64,000 bases of DNA, taken from Pseudidiomarina planktonica (GTDB lineage: Bacteria > Pseudomonadota > Gammaproteobacteria > Enterobacterales > Alteromonadaceae). The notes beneath the pieces are model-generated. The model was not told where the DNA came from. It ran no database searches and saw only the letters and a list, made by a program, of their open reading frames with translations. The position numbers and the translations under genes were made by a program. The stretch spans positions 1,769,842 through 1,833,841 of the forward strand of contig NZ_FXWH01000001.1 of NCBI RefSeq assembly GCF_900177775.1, given 5' to 3'. Of the stretch, positions 8,330 to 18,931 are shown piece after piece; the first letter of the stretch is position 1, and every line of letters starts with the position of its first letter.

Positions 8330-9241
8330 GTGGAATCATCTTTAAGCAGTTCAAGATTGACTATTGCGATTCAGAAATCAGGCCGTTTAAGCCGCGAGTC
8401 TATTGACTTGCTGAAAGCCTGTGGCTTCAAATTCAGCTTACATGAATCGCGCCTGCTGGCGCACAGCACCAGCCACCCGGTCGATCTGCTGCGGGTTCGC
8501 GACGATGATATTCCTGGTTTAGTTATGGACGGCGTAGTCGACTTAGGTTTAGTTGGTGAAAACGTGCTTGAAGAAGCGCGCTTAGAGCGTTTGGCTACCG
8601 ACTTTCCGGCGGTTTTCACCAAGCTGCGTAACCTTGATTTTGGGCAGTGCCGTTTGTCTATCGCTGTGCCTAAAGAAGCCAGCTACGACACGCTGCAATC
8701 ATTAGAAGGTAAGCGCATAGCTACTACTTATCCGCACCTGCTGCAGCGCTACCTGAAAAACGCCGGCGTGAAAAACGTCAGCACCGCCATGCTCACCGGT
8801 AGTGTTGAAGTAGCGCCACGCGCAGGCTTAGCCGATGCAATTTGTGACTTAGTTTCAACTGGCGCCACCTTAGAAGCCAATGGCCTGGTTGAGAAAGATG
8901 TGATCTTCCGCTCACAAGCTCAGTTAATTCAGCGTCCGGGCGAGTTAAGTTCAGAAAAACAAGCGCTATTGGATCAGTTGCTACCGCGTTTAGATGGCGT
9001 ACAACTGGCACGCGAGAGCAAATACATTATGCTGCACGCACCGAAAGCCATGTTGGAACGTGTGGTTGATTTACTGCCAGGCGCGGAACAACCTACCATT
9101 TTGCCGTTAAGCCACACCGACGAAACTGTTGCTGTGCACGTGGTTAGCACCGAAAAGCTCTTCTGGGAAACCATGGAAGAGCTAAAAGCCCTGGGTTGCA
9201 GCTCTATTCTAGTGCTGCCAATTGAGAAAATGATGGGGTAA
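8330..9241 (+). CDS. hisG: ATP phosphoribosyltransferase
   Basis: This 303-residue enzyme performs the first step of histidine synthesis, ATP + PRPP to phosphoribosyl-ATP, and is the expected target of histidine feedback inhibition. It resembles the long-form HisG (E. coli 299 residues): [19 protein letters not shown] at the N-terminus, then a PRPP-loop-like segment around [14 protein letters not shown] and a C-terminal regulatory domain. I chose GTG at 8330 because AGGAG lies 7 bases upstream. Longer readings would run into the attenuator. It heads the structural his operon. Confidence 0.96.
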   Translation: MESSLSSSRLTIAIQKSGRLSRESIDLLKACGFKFSLHESRLLAHSTSHPVDLLRVRDDDIPGLVMDGVVDLGLVGENVLEEARLERLATDFPAVFTKLRNLDFGQCRLSIAVPKEASYDTLQSLEGKRIATTYPHLLQRYLKNAGVKNVSTAMLTGSVEVAPRAGLADAICDLVSTGATLEANGLVEKDVIFRSQAQLIQRPGELSSEKQALLDQLLPRLDGVQLARESKYIMLHAPKAMLERVVDLLPGAEQPTILPLSHTDETVAVHVVSTEKLFWETMEELKALGCSSILVLPIEKMMG

Positions 9242-9246
9242 ACGCC

Positions 9247-10545
9247 ATGCAACTGATGAATTGGCAAAAAATGTCGGCCGACCACCGTCAACAGGCATTG
9301 GCGCGGCCGGTACAGAAAACCTCGACCGCGCTACTGGAAACGGTTCAGGGCATTTTGACTCAGGTGAAAGCCGAGGGTGATGCCGCAGTGCTAGCCCTGA
9401 CTGAAAAGTTCGACAAGGTAGCGCTGCCAAACCTGCGCTACTCAACTGAACAAATTGATGCGCAGGCGGCACGGCTGGACGCTAAGGTGCGTCAGGCTAT
9501 TGATACCGCCTATGACACTATTAAACGCTTTCACGAAGCCCAGCGCCCACAGAACATTCAGGTTGAAACGCGTCCAGGCGTGACTTGCGAACAACGTTTC
9601 ACCGCCCTGCAAAGCGTGGGCCTTTATGTTCCGGGCGGCACTGCCACCTTGCCTTCAACGGCGTTGATGCTGGGTGTACCCGCGCAAATTGCGGGTTGTC
9701 AGCAAGTCGTATTGGTAAGCCCGCCAGACGCTAACGGCGACTTATCACCGGCATTAATGTACGCGGCACAGCGCTGTGGCATTACCGAGGTATATCGTTG
9801 TGGCGGCGCTCAGGCTATTGCGGCACTGGCCTTTGGTACTGAAACAGTACCTCGCGTAGATAAAGTATTTGGCCCGGGTAACAGCTATGTAACCGCCGCC
9901 AAGCAGCTGGTTGCTCAGCGCAGCGACGGTTGCGCGATGGACATGCCAGCTGGCCCGTCCGAGCTTCTGGTGATAGCCGACGCTACCGCCAACCCTGCCT
10001 TTGTCGCCGCAGATTTGCTGTCACAAGCTGAACACGGCGCCGACTCTCAGGTTATTTTGCTAACGACCAGCGCCGCTATGCTCGAAAAAGTTGAACAGCA
10101 ATTAATGCAGCAATTAGCCCAGTTAAGCCGCCGTGACATAGCGACTCAGGCATTAGCTAGCAGTGCTTTAATTCAGGTGGCGGATATTGAACAGGCTGTT
10201 GCTATTTCCCAGGACTATGCGCCTGAGCACTTGTCGTTGCAGTTTGCCGAACCACAACAGTGGCTGGCGAAACTAACCACCGCGGGCTCTGTTTTCGTGG
10301 GCGATTACACCCCTGAAGCGGGCGGCGATTACGCCACCGGCACCAATCACGTGCTACCCACTTATGGCTTTTCAAAAGTGTACAGCAGCCTGGGCTTGCT
10401 TGATTTTTACCGTCGTTACACGGTGCAAACCGCTACTAAAGCGGGACTTGCCGAACTGGCCGAAGCCATTACAACCCTGGCTGATACCGAAGGTCTGGAT
10501 GCGCACAAACGAGCGGTGACCATTCGAATGGAGGCCAGCTCATGA
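9247..10545 (+). CDS. hisD: Histidinol dehydrogenase
   Basis: This 432-residue zinc enzyme performs the last two NAD-dependent oxidations, L-histidinol to L-histidine. Family blocks are present: GLYVPGGTATLPSTALML, VFGPGNSYVTAAKQLV, DMPAGPSELLVIAD, SQAEHGADSQ (zinc and catalytic region), and HVLPTYGFSKVYSSLGLLDF. The length equals that of E. coli HisD within two residues. It lies 5 bases after hisG and overlaps hisC by 4 bases (ATGA). Confidence 0.97.
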   Translation: MQLMNWQKMSADHRQQALARPVQKTSTALLETVQGILTQVKAEGDAAVLALTEKFDKVALPNLRYSTEQIDAQAARLDAKVRQAIDTAYDTIKRFHEAQRPQNIQVETRPGVTCEQRFTALQSVGLYVPGGTATLPSTALMLGVPAQIAGCQQVVLVSPPDANGDLSPALMYAAQRCGITEVYRCGGAQAIAALAFGTETVPRVDKVFGPGNSYVTAAKQLVAQRSDGCAMDMPAGPSELLVIADATANPAFVAADLLSQAEHGADSQVILLTTSAAMLEKVEQQLMQQLAQLSRRDIATQALASSALIQVADIEQAVAISQDYAPEHLSLQFAEPQQWLAKLTTAGSVFVGDYTPEAGGDYATGTNHVLPTYGFSKVYSSLGLLDFYRRYTVQTATKAGLAELAEAITTLADTEGLDAHKRAVTIRMEASS

Positions 10546-11627
10546 GTATTGCGGCAAAACTGCAACGGCAGCACCTGCAAACCTTAACGCCCTATGCTTC
10601 TGCACGACGCAGCATGAGTGGCGGCAGTGTGTGGCTAAATGCCAATGAATCTCCCTACGGCAACGATTACGACCTTGATACCACTGGCTTAAACCGGTAT
10701 CCGGAATTTCAGTCCACTAAGCTGTTGCAGGCCTATGCCGACTATGCCGAAGTTCGTAGCGATCAGGTACTGATTGGGCGCGGCAGCGACGAAGCTATTG
10801 ATGTGCTCATTCGCACCTACTGCGAACCGGGTCAGGACGCCATTATGATATGTCCGCCCACCTACGGTATGTATGCCATTTCTGCAGCCACCCATGGTGC
10901 GGCCGTTAAAAGCGTTCCGCTAACCGCCAGCTGGCAGTTGGATTTAGACCAAATAAAAGCAAACCTGGCCGCTGTAAAACTGGTGTTCTTATGTAATCCA
11001 TCCAACCCGCTGGGTAACGCACTGGAATCACAAGCGCTGACCGAAGTATTAGAAACGGTTGGTGATCAGGCGCTGGTGATAGTTGATGAAGCTTATATTG
11101 AGTACGCGGCGCTGGCTGGTATTAGCAGTGTTAGCCAATGGTTGCAGAAGTATCCACAATTGGTCGTACTGCGCACTTTATCCAAAGCCTTTGGCTTAGC
11201 TGGTATCCGTTGTGGTTTTGCACTGGCAAGCCCTGATGTTATTGCTGCCATGCAAAAGGTTTTGGCGCCCTACCCGCTGCCAGATTTAACCGTGCAGGTT
11301 GCTATTCAGGCGCTGGCACCGGGGGCCTGCGAACAAATGCAGGCTCGTTTGGCGGAAACTATTACTGAGCGCGAACGCTTGCAGCAAGAGCTTGAACAGC
11401 TTAGCTATGTGAAAAAGCTGTGGCCGAGCGTCACAAACTTTATACTGGTGCAAGTTACCGACGCCGCTAAACTGGTTAGTTGGTGTCAGCAGCAAGGCAT
11501 TTTGATTCGTAATCAATCCGCTCAGGTCGGGCTTTCCAACACAGTACGTATTACGGTTGGCTCGGAAACTGAAAACAATGAGTTGATCGCCTCACTTAAC
11601 GCTATTACGCAGGATTTTTTCTCATGA
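10542..11627 (+). CDS. hisC: Histidinol-phosphate aminotransferase
   Basis: This 361-residue PLP-dependent aminotransferase (fold type I) converts imidazole-acetol phosphate to histidinol phosphate. Visible features are [11 protein letters not shown] at the N-terminus, the PPTYGMY and CNPSNPLGN segments, VDEAYIEY, and the PLP-lysine motif [16 protein letters not shown]. It overlaps both hisD and hisB by 4 bases, which implies coupled translation. Confidence 0.96.
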   Translation: MSIAAKLQRQHLQTLTPYASARRSMSGGSVWLNANESPYGNDYDLDTTGLNRYPEFQSTKLLQAYADYAEVRSDQVLIGRGSDEAIDVLIRTYCEPGQDAIMICPPTYGMYAISAATHGAAVKSVPLTASWQLDLDQIKANLAAVKLVFLCNPSNPLGNALESQALTEVLETVGDQALVIVDEAYIEYAALAGISSVSQWLQKYPQLVVLRTLSKAFGLAGIRCGFALASPDVIAAMQKVLAPYPLPDLTVQVAIQALAPGACEQMQARLAETITERERLQQELEQLSYVKKLWPSVTNFILVQVTDAAKLVSWCQQQGILIRNQSAQVGLSNTVRITVGSETENNELIASLNAITQDFFS

Positions 11628-12697
11628 GCGCTGAACGTATTTTATTTATCGATCGCGATGGAACCCTGGTGGTTGAACCGCCCTCAGATAAACAACTCGA
11701 CCGCCTTGATAAGCTGGCCTTTGAACCTGGCGTGGTGCCGGCACTGCTAGCCTTGCAAGCAGCTGGCTACAAGTTGGTGATGGTGTCTAATCAGGATGGC
11801 CTGGGTACCAACAGCTTCCCACAAGCGGACTTTGATGCGCCCCATAATCTGATGATGGACATTTTTAAGTCACAGGGCATTCAATTTGCTGATGTTCTTA
11901 TTTGTCCGCATTTCCCAGAGGATAACTGCGCCTGCCGCAAGCCGAATCTGGGGCTAGTAAAAGAGTATCTGCAACAGGGTCGCATTGATTTCACCGACTC
12001 CTATGTGATTGGTGATCGCGACACTGATGTGCAACTGGCTGAGAATATGGGCTTGCCTTCATTTAAATATGATCCGGCCGAACTAAACTGGGCGCACATA
12101 CAGCACCAGCTATTAAAAAAACCACGCCAGGCCAGCATTGTACGTACCACTAACGAAACCGATATTCGGGTAAGTGTGGATTTGGACGCGCAGAAGCCAA
12201 TTAGCGTTAGTACCGGCATTGGCTTTTTTGACCACATGCTGGAACAAATTGCCACGCATGCTGGCATTGCACTGAACGTGAAAGTGATTGGTGATTTACA
12301 CATTGACGATCACCACACCATTGAAGACACCGCACTGGCGCTGGGTCAGGCTTTGCGTCAAGCGCTTGGCAATAAACGTGGCATTGGCCGGTTCGGCTTT
12401 GCGCTGCCGATGGATGAGTGCCGGGCGGAATGTCTGCTGGATTTATCCGGTCGCCCTTATCTGAAATTTGAGGCGGACTTTAGCCGCACTCAGGTTGGTG
12501 AACTGTCGACCGAAATGGTCGGTCACTTCTTCCGCTCTATTAGTGATGCTATGGCTGTAAGCCTGCACTTAAGCACCAGCGAAGGAAATAGTCACCACCA
12601 GGTAGAAAGCTTATTCAAGGTGTTTGGTCGGGCACTGCGTCAGGCGGTTACTAAAACCGGCGACCAAACTCTGCCCTCAAGTAAGGGAATGCTGTGA
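11624..12697 (+). CDS. hisB: Bifunctional histidinol-phosphatase / IGP dehydratase
   Basis: This 357-residue fusion has an N-terminal HAD phosphatase (FIDRDGTL with D10 and D12; zinc loop [24 protein letters not shown]) and, from about residue 168, imidazoleglycerol-phosphate dehydratase. The dehydratase has the metal-binding blocks [24 protein letters not shown] and [13 protein letters not shown]. The two-domain form is typical of Enterobacteria and their relatives. It overlaps the next start in TGATG. Confidence 0.97.
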   Translation: MSAERILFIDRDGTLVVEPPSDKQLDRLDKLAFEPGVVPALLALQAAGYKLVMVSNQDGLGTNSFPQADFDAPHNLMMDIFKSQGIQFADVLICPHFPEDNCACRKPNLGLVKEYLQQGRIDFTDSYVIGDRDTDVQLAENMGLPSFKYDPAELNWAHIQHQLLKKPRQASIVRTTNETDIRVSVDLDAQKPISVSTGIGFFDHMLEQIATHAGIALNVKVIGDLHIDDHHTIEDTALALGQALRQALGNKRGIGRFGFALPMDECRAECLLDLSGRPYLKFEADFSRTQVGELSTEMVGHFFRSISDAMAVSLHLSTSEGNSHHQVESLFKVFGRALRQAVTKTGDQTLPSSKGML

Positions 12698-13305
12698 TGA
12701 AAGTAGTGGTTGTTGACACCGAATGTGCAAACCTCACGTCAGTATGCTTTGCACTTGAACGCCTGGGGTATGTGCCAACAGTTACCGACAAAGCCGAGCT
12801 AATTCGCGCCGCTGACCGGGTTATTTTACCCGGTGTGGGCACGGCTCGTGCGGCCATGCGCAACATTCAGCGTAAGCAACTGGTAGAAACCCTGCAGCAA
12901 CTCACCCAGCCGGTATTAGGTATTTGTTTGGGGATGCAATTGCTCACCGAAAGCTCCAGCGAAGGTGATGTCGATTGCTTAGGCGTGATTCCAACCCAAA
13001 CCCGCCGTTTACAAGCTGATGGTTTACCGTTACCCCACATGGGCTGGAATCAGTTGCAGCAGCGCACCGACACACCGCTGTTAAAGGGTCTTGATGCAGC
13101 AGCATACTGCTACTTCGTGCACAGCTTTGCGGTGCCCGTAGACAGTTACACTATTGCCAGCAGCCACTACGGTGAAGATTTTGCCGCCATGATTCAGCAT
13201 CAAAACTTTTATGGTGCGCAGTTTCACCCCGAGCGCTCAGGATCTGTCGGCGCAACTATTTTGAAGAATTTTTTGGAGTCCGAATATGTTGATACCCGCG
13301 CTTGA
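12697..13305 (+). CDS. hisH: Imidazole glycerol phosphate synthase, glutaminase subunit
   Basis: This 202-residue class I glutamine amidotransferase feeds ammonia to HisF. The nucleophile elbow VLGICLGMQLL (Cys near 77) and the catalytic His/Glu pair in AQFHPERSG are intact. ATG at 12697 overlaps the hisB TGA as TGATG; GTG at 12694 is one codon longer and less likely. Its 3' end overlaps hisA by 20 bases, so the C-terminal codons also hold the hisA ribosome-binding site. Confidence 0.96.
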   Translation: MKVVVVDTECANLTSVCFALERLGYVPTVTDKAELIRAADRVILPGVGTARAAMRNIQRKQLVETLQQLTQPVLGICLGMQLLTESSSEGDVDCLGVIPTQTRRLQADGLPLPHMGWNQLQQRTDTPLLKGLDAAAYCYFVHSFAVPVDSYTIASSHYGEDFAAMIQHQNFYGAQFHPERSGSVGATILKNFLESEYVDTRA

Positions 13306-14023
13306 TTTAATTAATGGTGCTGTGGTGCGTTTGAAACAAGGTGATTTTGCTCAGCAAACCACCTTTCATGATGATCCATTACCCGTGGCCAAGGCCTACG
13401 CTGATGCCGGTGCCAAGTGGCTGCACATCGTTGATCTTGATGGTGCCCGCGATACCGCTAAACGCCAGTTACAACTGATTCAGCAACTGGCCAATGCCAC
13501 CAGCATGCAGTGTCAGGTAGGCGGTGGTATTCGCACCCGTGACGACGTACAGGATTTATTGAACGCCGGGGTTGCCCGGGTTGTGATTGGCTCAACCGCA
13601 GTCAAGCAACCACAGTTAGTGCAGCAATGGCTACGTGACTTTGGCCCGGAAGCTATTGTGATTGCTATCGATGTAAATATTGACCCTGAGGGCCGCCCTT
13701 TTGTGGCCATTGACGGCTGGCGTGAAACCAGTGAGCTGACTCTTACCGAAGTGCTGGAGCCACTGCTGGAAGCAGGCTGCCGCCATGTTCTGTGCACCGA
13801 TATTAGCCGCGACGGAATGTTAAGCGGCTGCAATGTTGCGCTTTATAAGCAGTTGAAAGAAGAGTACCCGCAAGTGGCATGGCAGGCTTCCGGCGGCGTA
13901 GCAGGCCTGGATGACTTGCATCAATTGCAGTTTGTGAACTGTGATGCCGCCATTCTTGGTAAGGCTCTGTTAACCGGGAAATTCACTCTCGAGGAGGCGC
14001 TGGCATGTTGGCCAAACGCATAA
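13286..14023 (+). CDS. hisA: Phosphoribosyl-formimino-AICAR-P isomerase
   Basis: This 245-residue TIM barrel catalyses the ProFAR to PRFAR Amadori isomerisation. It starts [20 protein letters not shown], with the catalytic Asp at residue 7. The second catalytic Asp is in [11 protein letters not shown], and phosphate-binding loops are seen at [10 protein letters not shown] and [11 protein letters not shown]. The length matches E. coli HisA (245). The start lies inside the end of hisH, and the 3' end overlaps hisF by 19 bases. Confidence 0.97.
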   Translation: MLIPALDLINGAVVRLKQGDFAQQTTFHDDPLPVAKAYADAGAKWLHIVDLDGARDTAKRQLQLIQQLANATSMQCQVGGGIRTRDDVQDLLNAGVARVVIGSTAVKQPQLVQQWLRDFGPEAIVIAIDVNIDPEGRPFVAIDGWRETSELTLTEVLEPLLEAGCRHVLCTDISRDGMLSGCNVALYKQLKEEYPQVAWQASGGVAGLDDLHQLQFVNCDAAILGKALLTGKFTLEEALACWPNA

Positions 14024-14808
14024 TTCCATGCCTGGATGTTCGCGACGGACAAGTGGTAAAAGGCGTCCAGTTTCGTAACCACGAAATTATTGGTGACATT
14101 GAGCCACTGGCGGAGCGTTACGCCGCCGCAGGCGCCGACGAGTTGGTGTTTTATGACATCACCGCATCATCAGACCAGCGCGTAGTCGACAAGTCCTGGG
14201 TACGCCGCATTGCCAAGGTTATCGATATTCCGTTCACCGTAGCCGGTGGTATTAAAAGTATTGCTCATGCCCAGGAAATATTGGCTATGGGTGCCGATAA
14301 AATTTCAATAAACTCGCCCGCACTTGCCGACCCGAGTTTAATCAACCGTTTGGTTGATGAGTTTGGTCAACAATGTGTGGTGATCGGTATTGATAGCTTT
14401 TATAACGAAGCCCAAAATCAATACGAAGTTTATCAGTTTACCGGCGACGAAAGCCGCACCCAAAAAACCACCTGGACTACCGAGGCCTGGTTGGCTGAAG
14501 TGGTAGCGCGCGGTGCTGGTGAAATCGTATTAAACTGCATGAATCAGGACGGTGTTCGCAACGGCTACGATATTAAGCAGCTAAGTGCGATGCGCAAGGT
14601 ATGTCCGGTGCCGTTAATAGCATCCGGTGGTGCTGGTACTATGGAACACTTTGCTGATGCATTCCAACAAGCAGCAGTGGATGGCGCTCTGGCGGCCTCG
14701 GTGTTTCATAAAAATGTGATTCAAATTGCCGAGTTGAAAGACTATTTAAGCCAACAGGGCATAGCTATTCGCCCTATTGTTGAACCGCTTAACGAACAGG
14801 ACAACTAA
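14005..14808 (+). CDS. hisF: Imidazole glycerol phosphate synthase, cyclase subunit
   Basis: This 267-residue TIM barrel uses ammonia from HisH to convert PRFAR into imidazole glycerol phosphate and AICAR. It has [18 protein letters not shown] (catalytic Asp 11), [23 protein letters not shown] (second Asp) and [11 protein letters not shown]. It is about ten residues longer than E. coli HisF (258), with the excess at the C-terminus. A GGAGG lies before the ATG, inside hisA. The stop overlaps the hisI start by one base (TAATG). Confidence 0.97.
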   Translation: MLAKRIIPCLDVRDGQVVKGVQFRNHEIIGDIEPLAERYAAAGADELVFYDITASSDQRVVDKSWVRRIAKVIDIPFTVAGGIKSIAHAQEILAMGADKISINSPALADPSLINRLVDEFGQQCVVIGIDSFYNEAQNQYEVYQFTGDESRTQKTTWTTEAWLAEVVARGAGEIVLNCMNQDGVRNGYDIKQLSAMRKVCPVPLIASGGAGTMEHFADAFQQAAVDGALAASVFHKNVIQIAELKDYLSQQGIAIRPIVEPLNEQDN

Positions 14809-15437
14809 TGCGAATTCAGAGCAATAATGTAACCGAGCTGGCCTTTGCCAGTCAGCAATCCAGCAGCGGCCTGCTGCCGTGCATTGTGCAGCACGCGCTC
14901 AGCGGCGAAGTGTTAATGCAGGGCTATATGAATGCTGAAGCTGTGGAGCACACCCTGAGCGAAGGCAAAGTCACCTTTTACAGCCGCAGCAAGCAACGCT
15001 TATGGACCAAAGGCGAAAGCTCAGGCAACTTTTTACAGCTCGTAAGCTTGCATACCGACTGCGACAACGACAGCTTACTGGCCTTAGCTCTACCGCAAGG
15101 GCCAACTTGTCACTTAGGTACGCAAAGTTGTTTTACCGCACCAGATGGCTCGGCAGAACCCATGCTGACCGAACTGGAGAACGTGATTCGCTCACGTAAA
15201 GGCGAAGCCGCAGACACCAGTTACACCGCATCGCTATTTGCCGCTGGCATTAAACGGGCAGCGCAAAAAGTCGGTGAAGAAGGTGTTGAAGTGGCATTAG
15301 CCGCCGCTGTGGGCGACAAAGAAGAGTTACTCAACGAGAGCGCTGATTTGCTTTATCACTTACTGGTGGTTCTGCAAAGCAGTGACTTGAGCCTCAACGA
15401 CGTTCTGCAGGTATTAGCCGACCGCCGCAGCAAATAA
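14808..15437 (+). CDS. hisI: Bifunctional PR-AMP cyclohydrolase / PR-ATP pyrophosphatase
   Basis: This 209-residue fusion carries out steps two and three of histidine synthesis. The N-terminal cyclohydrolase has HTDCDNDSLLALALPQGPTCHLGTQSCF-type metal ligands (two Asp and Cys pairs, about residues 83-108). The C-terminal pyrophosphatase has GEEGVEVALAAAVGDKEEL and ESADLLYHLLV, a MazG-like helical fold. It is the last his gene. The convergent MATE gene ends only 3 bases further on and no terminator is visible between them. Confidence 0.96.
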   Translation: MRIQSNNVTELAFASQQSSSGLLPCIVQHALSGEVLMQGYMNAEAVEHTLSEGKVTFYSRSKQRLWTKGESSGNFLQLVSLHTDCDNDSLLALALPQGPTCHLGTQSCFTAPDGSAEPMLTELENVIRSRKGEAADTSYTASLFAAGIKRAAQKVGEEGVEVALAAAVGDKEELLNESADLLYHLLVVLQSSDLSLNDVLQVLADRRSK

Positions 15438-15440
15438 GCC

Positions 15441-16847
15441 TTAGTGGGTATGGCCGTGGTCAGGATGCAGCCCCTGGTGAAAACGCTTCAGGTAACTTCT
15501 GTGTACCTTGTGTAATCGCCAGGAGAGCAACACCGCTGCCATGCTTAAGCCGGTAATAAAGCCGATCCAGAATCCGGCCGCACCCATAGCAGGTACAAAC
15601 CAGTCGGTTAGGGCCAATATGTAACCTACTGACAGTCCAAACGGCCAATACGACAAGAAGGTAATAAACATCACTACGCGAGTGTCTTTGTAGCCACGCA
15701 GGGTACCAATAGCAACCGCCTGGAAAGTATCCGAGAGTGTGAAAATAGCCGCCAGACCCATTAACTGGGCAGCCAGTTTAATCACGTCACTATTTTCAGT
15801 GTAAAGCGCCGCCAGCCAGGCGCCACCCAACCACATAATTAAGCCATTCACGGCCGCAAAGGCCATGCCAAAGGTCAGCGCCATTTTGTGGCTACGCATA
15901 GCGGCCCCAGGCTCACCGGCGCCCAGTGCAAAGCCAACCCGCAGCGTTACCGCCATAGACAAACTTAAGGGCACCATATACACCAGCGAAGAAATATTTA
16001 ACGCAATTTGGTGGCTGGAAACCACGGTAGCACCAAGTGGTGCTATCAACAGTGCGACCGCCGCAAATAAACTCACTTCAAAAAACAACGACACTGAGAT
16101 TGGAAAACCAATACGGATCACGTACCAGATGTCGTCCCAGTTCGGTTTATGCCAACGCGCGAACAGCTGAATGGAAGCGAAGCGTTTCGCCCACACCACG
16201 TAACCGAGCATAGCCAGAGCCATGGCCCATAGCACGATGGCAGAAGCCAGCCCGCAGCCAGCACCACCAAGTGCCGGCATGCCAAAATAGCCGTAGATGA
16301 AAATGTAGTTGGCGGGAATATTAACCAGCAGCCCGATAATACCAATAACCAGCGATGGCAGCGTGTGCGAAAGTCCTTCACAGAAATTACGCAGCACTAT
16401 ATAGATAATAAAGGCCGGCAGCCCCCACACAATATATTCCAGATATTCCAGTGTGACTCGTCGGAACTCGTCTTCCACGGTCATGATATTCAGTAACCAG
16501 GGGGCACTGGCTATAGCGGCATAGGTAACCAGACCGCCCAGCACACAGACATAAAAACCTTGTTGCACCATGCGCGCAATTTGGGTGTGATTCCGGGCAC
16601 CATCAAAATGAGAAATAATAGGTGCCAGCGCCAGAGCTAAACCAAACACCAGCAAAATAGCAGGGATCCAGATACTACTACCCACCGAAACGGCTGCTAA
16701 ATCGGTCGCACTCACGCGCCCTGCCATAACGGTGTCTACCACGCTCATCATGGTTTGCGTTAGCTGAGCTATCAAAATGGGACCAGTCAACTTAGCCAGT
16801 TGCTTCCATTCTGCGGTTTTTTGCGCGGCGGTTACTGTGGTGTTCAT
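15441..16847 (-). CDS. MATE family efflux transporter (NorM-like)
   Basis: This 468-residue inner-membrane protein has about twelve hydrophobic helices. It has the MATE start LTGPILIAQLTQTMMSVVDTVMAGRVSATDLAAV and internal two-fold symmetry. Relatives export cationic drugs and metabolites in exchange for Na+ or H+; the substrate here is unknown. The C-terminus is His-rich (HPDHGHTH). It overlaps the upstream desulfurase gene by 4 bases (ATGA), so the two are translationally coupled, although no functional link is obvious. Confidence 0.92.
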   Translation of the reverse strand: MNTTVTAAQKTAEWKQLAKLTGPILIAQLTQTMMSVVDTVMAGRVSATDLAAVSVGSSIWIPAILLVFGLALALAPIISHFDGARNHTQIARMVQQGFYVCVLGGLVTYAAIASAPWLLNIMTVEDEFRRVTLEYLEYIVWGLPAFIIYIVLRNFCEGLSHTLPSLVIGIIGLLVNIPANYIFIYGYFGMPALGGAGCGLASAIVLWAMALAMLGYVVWAKRFASIQLFARWHKPNWDDIWYVIRIGFPISVSLFFEVSLFAAVALLIAPLGATVVSSHQIALNISSLVYMVPLSLSMAVTLRVGFALGAGEPGAAMRSHKMALTFGMAFAAVNGLIMWLGGAWLAALYTENSDVIKLAAQLMGLAAIFTLSDTFQAVAIGTLRGYKDTRVVMFITFLSYWPFGLSVGYILALTDWFVPAMGAAGFWIGFITGLSMAAVLLSWRLHKVHRSYLKRFHQGLHPDHGHTH

Positions 16848-18064
16848 GCCTCGTCACTCTCGGTTAAAGGCCCGGTTTCAGCCAGTAAGGCCATGGCTTT
16901 GTCCAGCGCCACCAGAGTTTGGGTTAACTGCTGCTCAGTCACCGTTAGCCCCAGCGATAGCCGCACTACTCCCGGTATTTGCCAATGCTGTAATAACGGC
17001 TGCGCGCAGTGATGTCCGGCGCGAACCGCAATGTCCTGCTCTGCCAGTAACAAGGCTAAGTCGTGACAATGAAACGCCTGACTGTAAAAACTGACAATTG
17101 GAGTACCGTTCGGATCCGACGGCAGTAATTCAAGCTGCGGGCGCTGTTGCAGCGCCGCTATTAATTTTTGCTGTAAATTACGTAAGTATCGCCCGGCACC
17201 TGCTTGTTGGGTCTGTTGCAGCCAGTCCAGTGCCGCACTAAAACCAACTGCCGCACTAACATTGGGCGTACCCGCTTCAAATTTTTGAATGCTGCTAATG
17301 AGCTCTGAACTGGTGAATGTAACAGTTTCAACAATACCCCCACCCAAATTTTGCGGTGGCATAGTTTGCCAAAGCTCCGGGCGCATGTACAAAGCTGCAA
17401 TTCCAGTTGGCCCGTACACTTTGTGGGCAGAAAACGCTAAAGCGTCACAACCCAACTCGGCAACATTAATAGGAACGTGCGCTGCCGCTTGTGCCGCGTC
17501 AATGAATGTTCGAATACCCTTGGCCCGCGCCGCCTTGCATAAACTAGCGAGATCGTTCACTACACCAGTCACATTTGAAGCCATGGTTATGGCCAGAACA
17601 CGCGTGCGAGGCCCCAGATACTGCTCAGGCTCAATTAATTGACCAGTGCCACTACTTACCGGGATAACCCTTAAAGTTAGCGCCAGGCGCTCAGCTAAGC
17701 GCTGCCAGGGCAATATATTGGCGTGATGTTCACTGGCAGAAATAACAATTTCATCGCCGGCTTGCCAGTCAATGGCCGCGGTAGTTAATTGATTTAATGC
17801 GGCGGTGGTTGATGCGGTAAACGCAAGATTGCTCGCATCAGCGCCAATAAAAGCCGCCACGCGGGTGCGGGCATCTTCATAAGCCTGGGTAGCGGCACGG
17901 GCACGCCCGTGAGCACCGCGATGCGCGTTGGCGTGCTGATGAATAACGTAGTCTTGCATCGCATCCAGCACTACCTGGGGTTGCTGACAGGTAGCCGCAC
18001 TATCCAAGTACACCAGCTGCGGGTGATGTTGGTGGAACGGAAAATCTGCCTGCCAGTTATGCAT
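16844..18064 (-). CDS. csdA: Class V cysteine desulfurase (CsdA/SufS type)
   Basis: This 406-residue PLP enzyme releases sulfur from cysteine. It has YLDSAATCQQP near the N-terminus, HRGAHGRA, SEHHANILPW, DAAQAAAHVP, the PLP lysine in FSAHKVYGPTG (about 213) and the active-site Cys in RAGHHCAQP (about 351). The RxGxHCA form and length place it in group II with CsdA and SufS. No sufBCD or csdE neighbour is present, so assignment between the two is uncertain; CsdA is slightly favoured by the isolated position. Confidence 0.85.
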   Translation of the reverse strand: MHNWQADFPFHQHHPQLVYLDSAATCQQPQVVLDAMQDYVIHQHANAHRGAHGRARAATQAYEDARTRVAAFIGADASNLAFTASTTAALNQLTTAAIDWQAGDEIVISASEHHANILPWQRLAERLALTLRVIPVSSGTGQLIEPEQYLGPRTRVLAITMASNVTGVVNDLASLCKAARAKGIRTFIDAAQAAAHVPINVAELGCDALAFSAHKVYGPTGIAALYMRPELWQTMPPQNLGGGIVETVTFTSSELISSIQKFEAGTPNVSAAVGFSAALDWLQQTQQAGAGRYLRNLQQKLIAALQQRPQLELLPSDPNGTPIVSFYSQAFHCHDLALLLAEQDIAVRAGHHCAQPLLQHWQIPGVVRLSLGLTVTEQQLTQTLVALDKAMALLAETGPLTESDEA

Positions 18065-18121
18065 TCTAGTGACCTACCGAATTGATTGGAGCTAAGGCTT
18101 AATTAAAACGGCTGGATTATA

Positions 18122-18931
18122 TCAGTTACCCTTAGTTTGCGCCTTTAAAAAACTGCTCAAATGCGGGTTTACCTTGCTGGCATCGGTTAACGGCGCCATG
18201 TGACCGCCGGCTACTTCATGCAGCTCACAATTCGGCAGTACTTGCGCAAGCGCGGCAATAACGGCACCAGCACTTTGTGGCGAGTCGCGCCCAGTTAATA
18301 ATAAACAGGGCACGGTTATCTGCTCATAGTCCTCAAGCGCAGCAGGCTCGCCAATCAGTGCCGCAAAATCCATTTGAACTTTGGCTGCCTGTTGACTCAT
18401 CAACTGCTGAATACGTGCCGGTAACGCATCAAAATAGCCAGCTTGATTCCAATAATCCACGAAGGCTCTGGTGGCGTCCACAGCACTGTAATCATTCATC
18501 TTGCCAGCCACAGTTAAGATTTCACGGCGAGCATCGCTCGGGTCAGCTAATACATGAAACGCTACAGGTTCATAAACCGCAACCGAGGCAACAGCAAAAG
18601 GACACTCGCGCGCCAGCTTCAGCGCTAAGGCGCCACCGTAGGAATGACCGATCAGATGCACCGGCTGCGCTATCGCTAATTCCTGAATAATAGCGGTTAC
18701 GCGCTCAGCTTCCTGCTGCAAGCGAAAGTACTCAACCTCCCCTTGCGGCGCCGGCGCCTGACCATAACCTAATAAGTCTATTGCCAGCACCTGATAGTCA
18801 GTGGCTAATTCGGTAATCAAATCACGCCACTGGCTACTATTGCTTTGCGAACTATGCAACAGTACTACTGGCTCCCGGTCCGCATTTCCGTACCTATGGC
18901 AACCAGCTGGCAGGCCCTGCTTCTGCGTCAT
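18122..18931 (-). CDS. Alpha/beta hydrolase
   Basis: This 269-residue protein has LLHSSQSNSSQW (oxyanion region), a nucleophile elbow GHSYGGALAL near residue 95, LLLTGRDSPQSAG and a catalytic His in VAGGHMAPLTDAS. There is no signal peptide. The substrate is not evident. Its start overlaps the stop of the MAPEG gene by 4 bases, forming a two-gene unit behind it. Confidence 0.85.
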   Translation of the reverse strand: MTQKQGLPAGCHRYGNADREPVVLLHSSQSNSSQWRDLITELATDYQVLAIDLLGYGQAPAPQGEVEYFRLQQEAERVTAIIQELAIAQPVHLIGHSYGGALALKLARECPFAVASVAVYEPVAFHVLADPSDARREILTVAGKMNDYSAVDATRAFVDYWNQAGYFDALPARIQQLMSQQAAKVQMDFAALIGEPAALEDYEQITVPCLLLTGRDSPQSAGAVIAALAQVLPNCELHEVAGGHMAPLTDASKVNPHLSSFLKAQTKGN

